This document shows, in pieces, positions 57,220 to 64,000 of a DNA stretch of 64,000 nucleotides. Source of the stretch: Blepharisma japonicum. Its lineage: Eukaryota > Ciliophora > Heterotrichea > Heterotrichida > Blepharismidae. The stretch's first letter is position 1; each line of letters begins with the position of its first letter. The translations under genes and the position numbers were made by a program. Location of the stretch: NCBI GenBank assembly GCA_949751835.1, contig CATKHK010000001.1:372001-436000 (forward strand). The letters are read 5' to 3'. Below the pieces are notes generated by a model. It was given only the letters and a program-made list of their open reading frames with translations, was not told where the DNA came from and did not search any database.

Positions 57220-58578
57220 TTATTGAATTTGATGTACACTACCTTCAGAAACTTGGAAACTATTTTCTTTTCCATAAAAGTTTTCAGGTCTTATTTCAAT
57301 TTCTTCGCTTTCTTCGTAGCTCCCTTCTAGTGCTACTTTAAAAGCAACTGAATTGGCTTGAGCGTTGGCATTTATCTCAGTAGTGATATCACCTCTTTTG
57401 ATTTTTTCTCGTTTTTGCAGTTTATTTAATGTTTCTTGCATCTGATCCTTTCTCTGATTAAATTGCATGTACTCTTCTGCTAATTTTTCATTTTTTTCAA
57501 GTATCTTTGAGTTTTCGGCTGATAATTTTAACAGTTTTTCAGTTTCTTCTGATAATTCATGTTTCATATTACTGATTTCTTGCTTCATTAGCTCAATTTT
57601 GTCTTCTAGTGCTCTTTCTTCAGGAGATAATGCTGTAGGTTTGCTATAATTTTCTTGATAAGAAAGTGTTCTATTTTTTATTTTTTTAAAATCAAGTACA
57701 GGCACTGGCCTTTGTTTATTAGGAGTTGTATAAAGAACTTCTCCTCTATACTCAAATAATTCATTCCCTATTGAGCTGTCTTCTTCAGACTCACTGTCTT
57801 CGTCAGAAATTTTGAACTCAAAGCTAAAATCTTTTCTAGGACTAAATAAATTGTTAATATAGCTTCTTTCAACTCCTTGCTTCCTATTTATAGGATTTTT
57901 AAGTAGAGCTTCGATTTTCTGGCACTCACTTCATATCATTTTAGAGTTTTCCATCAGCTTGTCCCTATGAGATTGTGCATGATAAACGTCGCTTGCAAGA
58001 CTTTGCATGTATTCTTTTAATTCTTCTGCTTGACAGTGTAAATCCAATATTTCATCAGTAGGAGGAACAATTATCATATTCCTCGACTTTCTATATAGCT
58101 CAGCATCAATTTCCAATTGTTTATTTCTTGCTATCAATTCACAAATAATTCTTTCTTTTTTATCATTTTGATACTTAATTTCTTGCAGCTTATCTTCATA
58201 TTCTTGTATTAATTCTTGCTCTTTTCTTTGTAATTCTGCTGAAATCTGTTCATTTATTAATGCTTTGCCTTGGGCATCACTTCTGTCAGTGATGAGCTTC
58301 TTGAGGGTTTCTTCCAGTTGCTTTGTTTCAGATAAAAGTTGCTCGATCATACGTGGTGCTGTGTAACTAATATTGACTGTATCTTCTGAGTTAGATTCAT
58401 TTAGCTTGCTTGACAATATCTCATAGAGCATTTCTTTGCTAAGCGCTAGGTTTGTTTCAAGATCATCTATATGGACTTTAAGTCGCTCTGTTTCTCGCTC
58501 GATTTCTCTGGCTTTGGCAGCCTTACGAGTTGACATTCGTTCACCTCCAGGGAGGGTATGCAATGTGTGACTAAGCAT
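57220..58578 (-). CDS. Coiled-coil protein, 452 aa
   Basis: One frame with a TGA-Trp near 57930 (KMIWSECQ). Starts MLSHTLHTLPGGERMS; a second Met 14 residues later could be the start. Two coiled-coil blocks (about 20-220 and 300-395) are separated by an acidic, Ser-rich linker (SDEDSESEEDSSIGNEL). No other domain. Cytoskeletal role likely but unproven. Confidence 0.82.
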
Positions 58579-59059
58579 TTTTTTAGTTTTAAAAGGATGT
58601 TAAATTCATAAATGGAGTTTCAAAATGCTATGGGATAATGGTAAATATTAGGAATGGTTAAGAAGCTAATCTAAAGTTATTTATTAATTTTATAGATTAA
58701 ATGAAAAGTCATATAATTTAAGATTTCAACTATTCATTCATTTATATGATAAATTCTATCCTACTATATTAGTTTCAAGAGTGTTTTAAACTAATATTTG
58801 GATTATTCTTCTATTAAATTATTAAAAATATTAATTGATAAAAAGGAATTTAAGCTTAAATCTGCGCATTTTTCATTAGATAAAATTGAAATCATGATAT
58901 ATAAATAGTAATCGATGAAAATGTTTATGCGAATAAATAAAAGGTAAAGTGCATAAGACAATTAAAGATCTTAAATGTTTTTAAAAATTCACCATATATA
59001 TCTATTTAAAGTATTTTTAATTCTCTTTTTAATAATAAATCCATATCAACCATATCGTT
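58579..59059. other. 480-bp AT-rich divergent spacer
   Basis: No open frame. It contains a short perfect inverted repeat, ATATTAGTTT at 58766-58775 and AAACTAATAT at 58788-58797, with a 12-nt loop. Otherwise nothing seen. Confidence 0.6.
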
Positions 59060-59710
59060 ATGAGAAATGCCCTTAACCTTCCTATCCAAATGAGCCCAAA
59101 ATCCTCATTTATCCCTCCTCTACCAGCAAATGGAGACTCAACCCCAAGGTTATATGACATTGATTTTTGCCCTCCTATGAGCCAATTTTCCGACTCTCAA
59201 GCTTGCTATGTATTTTCGCCTCTATCTCAGTCAATTAAGCTTGAAAATCTAGGCCAAACAGATCAAAAGACGCTGCGTGAGTTAAATGGAAATCACAAAA
59301 GCACATTATCATTAGAAACACAGATAGGCAACCCGTTAAGATCTGATGAAAAGGCAAAATATGAGCAAAAAATAGAAGAACTTGAAAGCGAAGTTAAAGC
59401 CTTAAGGAGGATGAAAGTCTTGCTAAGAGAAAAAGATCGGATCATCGGAAATATTGAAATGCAACTAGAAATTGCAAAAGCAGAAAACCGAGGGTTAAAA
59501 AAGGAGGTTAAATACCTTAGACTGCAAAATATAGCATTAACAAACAAATTTCAAGATAAAAGTGACCAAGACAGTGGAGAAACATCCCCAGATCCAGCAA
59601 CTAGAGTAACGAATGCTTTAAATAGCTTTAAAGCAGATCTAACAGATTTTATAGTTAGAAACCAAAGATCGCGGAGTAAAACTTTGACTCCAAAGCCTGA
59701 CAAAATATAA
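59060..59710 (+). CDS. Small coiled-coil protein, 216 aa
   Basis: A continuous frame with no TGA. The N-terminal 80 residues are Pro/Ser-rich (LPIQMSPKSSFIPPLPANGD). A coiled coil spans about 95-165 (EQKIEELESEVKALRRMK, KAENRGLKKEVKYLRLQN). The tail is Ser/Thr/basic (RNQRSRSKTLTPKPDKI). No family recognised. It stands alone between two AT-rich spacers. Confidence 0.8.
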   Translation: MRNALNLPIQMSPKSSFIPPLPANGDSTPRLYDIDFCPPMSQFSDSQACYVFSPLSQSIKLENLGQTDQKTLRELNGNHKSTLSLETQIGNPLRSDEKAKYEQKIEELESEVKALRRMKVLLREKDRIIGNIEMQLEIAKAENRGLKKEVKYLRLQNIALTNKFQDKSDQDSGETSPDPATRVTNALNSFKADLTDFIVRNQRSRSKTLTPKPDKI

Positions 59711-60058
59711 TTATAACAGCTTTTGAAATTTTAATTATGGTTTAATTTTGGGCTAAATTACTCTTGGATTAAAAATCATGCTTATTTTTAAATCTTCCAT
59801 ACCTTTGTAATATAATCATCGTTAAAAGAGAAAATAATAAATATATGCAAAAGCAAAATAAATGCTACATCAATCTTATATTTGGAGATAGAGAAAATAT
59901 ATTTCTATAAAATTAGGATTAAATAATTGATAAATAAAATTTCGAAGTCGAAATGATAATTAATTCATAAAATTGCATTTTTATTTAAATAGTAAATTTA
60001 TAAATAAATAAAAAATTTTGTGGGGCCAAAACAGTTAGATGCTATCTATAAAAATAAA
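59711..60058. other. AT-rich spacer, no gene seen
   Basis: About 350 bp of AT-rich DNA. No ATG-initiated frame of note on either strand. Confidence 0.6.
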
Positions 60059-60310
60059 ATGGAACTGCAAGAAACTCAAAGCTCCACTGGAGTTAAATTA
60101 AATTCTCAAGACAATAATAATGAAAATGGAATAAGCATTAAAATCTTGATATTTAATATTGGATCTAAAATTAAACAAGCAATATTTGGAAGGAAGTCAG
60201 AACTTAAAATCATTGAGGAAAATGGTAAAGTTCGATGGGATAATGGAATAGAAAACATTATGCATGACGACTCAGAGTCATGCTTTGAACCTTTACCTGC
60301 AAGATTTTAA
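60059..60310 (+). CDS. Possible small protein, 83 aa
   Basis: From ATG 60059 to TAA at 60308-60310; a longer reading would need a GTG start at 60020. Sequence MELQETQSSTGVKLNSQ to FEPLPARF. It is acidic at the C-terminus (MHDDSESCFEPLPARF) with a short hydrophobic segment (ISIKILIFNIGSKIKQAIF). Base composition is less AT-rich than the flanks, which favours coding. No family recognised. A first exon upstream joined by a short intron cannot be excluded. Confidence 0.5.
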   Translation: MELQETQSSTGVKLNSQDNNNENGISIKILIFNIGSKIKQAIFGRKSELKIIEENGKVRWDNGIENIMHDDSESCFEPLPARF

Positions 60311-60694
60311 TTAATTAATTTTAAAAAAATTATTGAAGCTATAACGAAAAGCATCCATAAATTTTATTACCTTTATGCAACATTATTTCTTGATCAGTGC
60401 ACAAAATCATTTTTATAAATGATTTACATACTAAAAAATAATAATTTAGCAAAGAATTAGGAATTCAATAAGTAATAATTAGCACTTTAATTAATAAGTA
60501 TAATTAAAAACGATTTTATATCAAAGTTACTAGCTTTCTCTTAAAAGTGCCCCTTGAAATAAATATCAAATAATTTAAATTCTAACACAATGTTTTATAT
60601 TAAGTTAGTCACATATTTTTCGTAATGGAGCCACTATTTAATCTTGCAAAATATGTGGAGTTCATCCATTTTGCATTGTGGCTAAATAATAACC
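60311..60694. other. AT-rich spacer upstream of GDH gene
   Basis: About 380 bp, AT-rich, with no coding frame, repeat or clear regulatory motif. Confidence 0.6.
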
Positions 60695-62158
60695 ATGTTA
60701 TCAAGGCTTTGCCAGTCTGTTCAAAGAGTAGCCTTTAGGAGGTTTAGTACATCAGCAGTGGCATCTGAAGAGCCTAATTTCTTAGAGATGGTGAACATAA
60801 ACTATGATAGAGCCTGCCAGCACCTTGATATCGACCCAGCTGTCTTAGAGCTCATTAAGCGTTGTGACTCTTCCTTAACAATGACAATTCCACTCAGAAG
60901 AGACGACGGCGCAGTCGAGTATTTCACAGCCTACAGAGCTCAGCATTCCAGACATCGCACTCCAACTAAAGGAGGCACAAGATATGCTCCAGACGTCGAT
61001 CTCGTTGAAGTAACTGCATTAGCTTTCTTAATGACCTTGAAGTGTGCCTGTGTAAATTTACCATTCGGCGGTGGGAAAGGTGGCATCAAACTTGACCCAA
61101 AAACACTGAGCCTTGGCGAATTAGAAAGGCTGACAAGAAGATATGCCATTGAGCTGGCTAAAAAAGGATTTTTAAATCCAGCCACAGATGTGCCAGGACC
61201 TGACCTTGGAACTGGAGAAAAAGAAATGGCCTGGATGATGGAAGCCTATAGGTTTTACAACTACGACAATATTTATGCAACAGCAACCACTACTGGGAAA
61301 CCAGTTTCTTTTGGAGGAATTTCAGGGAGAACTGAGTCTACAGGGCTTGGGCTTTATTATTGTTTGAGAGAATTCCTTAATGATGCTCATTATACAACTC
61401 CAGTTGGGCTTAATACAGGAATTAAAGATAAATCACTTATAGTTCAAGGCTTTGGAAATGTAGGTTATTGGGCTGCAAATTTCTTAGAAAGAGATGGAGC
61501 TAAATTATTAGGAGTCATTGAAAGAGACGGAGCCGTCTTTAATGAAAGTGGAATATCAGTAGATGAAGTGAAAAAGTATTTAATTAAAAAAGGCACCTTG
61601 AAAGGATTCCCTAAAGCTCAATTCTATGAAGATGTCCAAGACGTTTTTAAAAAACCATGCGATGTCCTTATTCCTGCAGCTGTTGAAAGATCAATCACAG
61701 GCAAAAACGCTGTCAACTTCAACTGTAAAATTGTAGCTGAAGGAGGGAATGGCCCTACAACCCCAAGAGGAGAAGATGTGTTGGCATCAAAAGGGATCCT
61801 TGTACTTCCAGATTTATTGATGAATGCTGGAGGTGTCACTGTTTCTTATTTCGAATATGTAAAGAATCTCGGGTTTATCAGGCCCGGAATGTTGACTAGG
61901 AAACTAGAATCCACCACAAATAAATGGATTATTGACAAAGTAATGCAAGGAGACACAAAAGCAAGCAAAGGCACAATTAGTAAAATCCTCGATGGGCCAA
62001 GCGAACAAGATTTGGTTTATTCTGGACTTGAAGATGTTATGTGTGAAGCAGTTGCTGAAACCAAAAAAACTAGCCAAGAGAAAGGAATTTCTTTAAGACT
62101 TGCAGCATATACAAATTCTATCAAAAGAATCTATGACTCAATGAAGCTTACTCTTTAA
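60695..62158 (+). CDS. GDH: Glutamate dehydrogenase, mitochondrial, hexameric type
   Basis: A 487-aa protein with no TGA and no intron. The N-terminus MLSRLCQSVQRVAFRRFSTS is a typical mitochondrial targeting peptide. Catalytic Lys is in NLPFGGGKGGIKLDPK. Also TDVPGPDLGTGEKEMAWMM, the Rossmann GFGNVGYWAANFL, and VAEGGNGPTTPRGEDVLASK. The C-terminus keeps a shortened animal-type antenna between SYFEYVKNLGFIRPGMLTRK and EQDLVYSGLEDVM. It converts glutamate to 2-oxoglutarate and ammonia with NAD(P). Codon usage is GC-richer than most neighbours, as for an abundant enzyme. Confidence 0.97.
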   Translation: MLSRLCQSVQRVAFRRFSTSAVASEEPNFLEMVNINYDRACQHLDIDPAVLELIKRCDSSLTMTIPLRRDDGAVEYFTAYRAQHSRHRTPTKGGTRYAPDVDLVEVTALAFLMTLKCACVNLPFGGGKGGIKLDPKTLSLGELERLTRRYAIELAKKGFLNPATDVPGPDLGTGEKEMAWMMEAYRFYNYDNIYATATTTGKPVSFGGISGRTESTGLGLYYCLREFLNDAHYTTPVGLNTGIKDKSLIVQGFGNVGYWAANFLERDGAKLLGVIERDGAVFNESGISVDEVKKYLIKKGTLKGFPKAQFYEDVQDVFKKPCDVLIPAAVERSITGKNAVNFNCKIVAEGGNGPTTPRGEDVLASKGILVLPDLLMNAGGVTVSYFEYVKNLGFIRPGMLTRKLESTTNKWIIDKVMQGDTKASKGTISKILDGPSEQDLVYSGLEDVMCEAVAETKKTSQEKGISLRLAAYTNSIKRIYDSMKLTL

Positions 62159-62217
62159 CTGCTTATTCTTAATTTAGATAGAACAAAAATTTCTGATATT
62201 TATAACAAAAAATTTAA

Positions 62218-62664
62218 ATGGCAATCAAAGAAGACTCAATGCATAAGCACGTTTTTGATTTATATGACAAAGAGCATGATCTCATAGTAAATATTGAATG
62301 TTTAGGAGATGCTGCAAGGCTTCTAGGAGCTAATTTATCAGATGCACAAATTGAAGATTTTATGTCGACACTTGACAAATCTGAACCGTTGATTGAGTTT
62401 GAAACATTTGAAGAATTAGTAAACCAGCTAATAGCTAAAGACGAAATTTCTAAATCTGATCTTATAAAACGTTTAGAACCATTTGATAAAGATCTTGATG
62501 GGATGGTAGCTGTCAGTGATATAATGAGCCTTCTCTGTGGGCCTGGAGAACCTTTGTCAAGAGAAGAAGCTGAAGAAATTCTTCATGACATCAACCCTCA
62601 AGATTCTCCAAAGATTTCTATTACATCTCTTATAGACAATTTATTAAGAAATGAATTAATCTAA
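62218..62664 (+). CDS. EF-hand protein, calmodulin/centrin-like
   Basis: A 148-aa protein with the size of calmodulin. The third EF-hand is intact (DKDLDGMVAVSD with Gly6). The first (DKEHDLIVNIEC) keeps acidic residues but lacks the central Gly, and the second and fourth (INPQDSPKISITSLI) are degenerate. It is therefore a divergent calmodulin-like calcium sensor, not calmodulin itself. Partner unknown. Its stop codon is 4 bp from the stop codon of the opposing RABL2 gene. Confidence 0.9.
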   Translation: MAIKEDSMHKHVFDLYDKEHDLIVNIECLGDAARLLGANLSDAQIEDFMSTLDKSEPLIEFETFEELVNQLIAKDEISKSDLIKRLEPFDKDLDGMVAVSDIMSLLCGPGEPLSREEAEEILHDINPQDSPKISITSLIDNLLRNELI

Positions 62665-62668
62665 CTTA

Positions 62669-63277
62669 TTATTGAAGCCATGAATCGTCATCAAGTAATT
62701 CAAGCACATCTTGTTCAAATGTCCTTGGAGGATTTCTCTTATACTCCAAGGCTTTTCTGCAAATAGTTTCAAATATCCTTACAACGTTAGTTCCATCTGC
62801 AGCTGATACAAAAAAGAAATCCAAGCCATGAGTTTCTGCAAACTTAAAGCTTTTTTTAGTAACTTCTAAGTCCACGTCAATCTTGTTAGCTAGTAATATG
62901 CAAGGAATGCTAGGACAAAACGTCCTCATTTCTTTATACCAAACTTTTAAATGGTCATATGTAATCTTTCTAGTAACGTCAAATACAAGAATTGCTGCAT
63001 GTGCTCCGAAATAATATGAAGAATGCAGACGACTGAAACAGTCTTGTCCTGCAGTGTCCCAAATATCAATTTTTGTAGGCTCTCCATCTATTTCCGTGTT
63101 ATATCGAAACATCGTCAACGCAAATGTAGATAGCTGTCGCTCTTCGTAGTCGTCTATTAGGAATCGCTCTACAAGCTTGCTTTTACCGACAGCTGAGTCT
63201 CCTAAGAGGATGATTTTTATATCAGCGTTGGGGAGATCAGCAGCTTCCTTGGCTTTTCGTTCAATTTCTGGATCCAT
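62669..63277 (-). CDS. RABL2: RABL2-like small GTPase
   Basis: A 202-aa Rab-like GTPase. It has the P-loop LGDSAVGKSKLVERFL, switch-I text LSTFALTMF, WDTAGQDCFSRLHSSYYFGA, ANKID and SAADGTNV. The wording of all of these follows RABL2 rather than classical Rabs. There is no C-terminal prenylation Cys (ends LLDDDSWLQ), also as in RABL2. RABL2 recruits the intraflagellar-transport complex at the basal body and controls ciliary entry. Switch-II Gln is retained, so GTP hydrolysis is expected. Confidence 0.94.
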   Translation of the reverse strand: MDPEIERKAKEAADLPNADIKIILLGDSAVGKSKLVERFLIDDYEERQLSTFALTMFRYNTEIDGEPTKIDIWDTAGQDCFSRLHSSYYFGAHAAILVFDVTRKITYDHLKVWYKEMRTFCPSIPCILLANKIDVDLEVTKKSFKFAETHGLDFFFVSAADGTNVVRIFETICRKALEYKRNPPRTFEQDVLELLDDDSWLQ

Positions 63278-63329
63278 TTTTATGGGATTTTCGTTAAAAG
63301 TTTATTAAGAAGCTTAATTTTAAGAAAGA

Positions 63330-63951
63330 CTAGTTGATTAATCATGTCTTCTGGAGCCATTTGTACGGTTGTTCTGTATAAACAGTTACTCTTGGGTAGG
63401 GTGAGCCTGATCTTGATCTTCTTCTTGAATGGGACCTTAAAGGTTAGTGTTTATTCTTTATTTGTTGTATATTTCATTACCTTGAAGACGAATATGATCT
63501 ATCCCTTCTATATCTTGGAGGTGTCCGACTGCCTAGCAAATACCTTCTAGATCTTCTTCTTGGTGACCGAGAGCGCCTGTATCTTCTTTCACGCCTTCTC
63601 ATATCATCTGGCTAAAGTTAAAGTTACTGCTTTTCGCTCTTCTCTTGCAAATACCACTTTTACTGTGGTTCCTAAGACCTCAGTGCCATCAGTTTTTTCC
63701 AAAGCCTCTTTAGCCTCATTATAGTTAAGGAATTCCACGAAGCCGAAACCTCGAGGCTTACGAGTGTAATAGTCTTTTGGGATGTAAACATCTCGGATTT
63801 CACCGAATTTGGAAAAGAACTCGCGAAGGTCAGAGTCTTTGATTTCTTCTGACTAATTGGAAATTACAAGCCCCCGCAAGAAGAGAGAAATTCTTTTCGG
63901 AGGAGTCTTTGAGCGCGGTCTCGGAGAGTTGTGGGGACTGCTGTCAGACAT
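63330..63951 (-). CDS. SR-type splicing factor, SRSF10-like, with RRM (three introns)
   Basis: Predicted 181 aa. Introns: 63853-63867 (15 nt, GTAATTTCCAATTAG), 63612-63627 (16 nt, GTAACTTTAACTTTAG) and 63436-63480 (45 nt). The RRM spans residues 22-100 with RNP2 LFLRGL and RNP1 KPRGFGFVEF; between them is DVYIPKDYYTRKPRG, as in SRSF10/SRSF2. An RS domain follows (YRRSRSPRRRSRRY, SYSSSRSHSRRRSRSGSP). Without removal of the 45-nt intron the protein would end after SYSSSR. SR proteins bind exonic enhancers and help choose splice sites. Stop TAG at 63330-63332. Confidence 0.88.
63436..63480 (-). other. 45-nt intron in the SR-factor gene
   Basis: Read on the minus strand it starts GTAATGAAAT and ends CACTAACCTTTAAG. 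It begins and ends at splice consensus, contains a CTAAC branch-point-like motif 8 nt before its end, and has length divisible by three but holds an in-frame TAA at its first codons. Exon joining gives AGG TCC CAT, extending the RS domain. All other introns seen here are 15 or 16 nt. Confidence 0.8.
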
Positions 63952-64000
63952 AACTATTATAAATTATTTGGGCTTTCAATTAGATTTAATGATACGGCTG

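Noticed and set aside
60020-60058. GTG-started extension of the 83-aa small gene
   Set aside because: No ATG occurs between the upstream TAA and 60059 in this frame; the ATG at 60059 is the simpler start.

Overview
The window reads as a piece of the macronuclear genome of a heterotrich ciliate, most likely Blepharisma. Three kinds of evidence agree. (1) UGA is read as tryptophan. In nearly every long gene, conserved reading frames run straight through TGA, often where orthologues carry Trp, while only TAA and TAG end genes. (2) Introns are tiny. I could place 15 from conserved reading frames: twelve of 15 nt, two of 16 nt and one exceptional 45-nt intron. All begin GTA and end AG, and all fourteen short ones carry A at position 10. 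(3) The DNA is AT-rich, gene-dense and eukaryotic in content, with very short intergenic spacers. The genus is inferred from the code plus intron size; the family assignments come from my recognition of protein motifs, not from a database search.

Layout. 1-634: partial coiled-coil gene (-). 0.6-8.9 kb: DHX35-like DEAH helicase (+), TBC Rab-GAP (-), RNA polymerase III second-largest subunit (+), DDX47/Rrp3 DEAD helicase (+). 8.9-17.4 kb: PG-rich (SHIPPO-like) protein, an unknown basic protein, a large TPR protein with a possible CaaX end, CCDC93, two unknown proteins of which one is a coiled coil, and a double-CDGSH iron-sulfur protein. 17.5-25.6 kb: adenylate kinase 7, DHHC palmitoyltransferase, a CEP78-like leucine-rich protein, a 1.4-kb spacer with an orphan open frame and an 82-bp tandem duplication, an aquaporin, and WDR74/Nsa1. 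25.6-34 kb: a Cys-Phe-Pro-motif protein, a TTLL glutamylase-like ligase, a TPR-DUSP-MYND-USP deubiquitinase and a Notch-LNR membrane protein with a DQSRFG repeat tail. 34.4-42.1 kb: TANGO2 followed by a decayed tandem copy, an AGC kinase, an antizyme-like protein, an unknown protein and an Unkempt-like CCCH protein. 42.8-53.1 kb: a degenerate J-domain protein, NAE1, a small helical protein, the giant P4-ATPase/guanylyl cyclase fusion and a Cys-rich secreted protein. 53.2-64 kb: ankyrin protein, charged protein, PX protein, EEP-family protein, two coiled-coil proteins, a small ORF, glutamate dehydrogenase, an EF-hand protein, RABL2 and an SR splicing factor with the 45-nt intron.

Genes lie on both strands as separate transcription units, with no sign of operons. 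Neighbours are packed very tightly: two divergent pairs have only 8 bp between start codons, and convergent pairs have stop codons 1, 4, 9 or 10 bp apart. Many products fit a heavily ciliated cell (AK7, CEP78, TTLL, RABL2, PG-rich protein) or endosomal and surface membrane traffic (CCDC93, TBC, PX, DHHC, the P4-ATPase cyclase). I saw no rRNA, tRNA, CRISPR, virus-like element or transposon that I could support.
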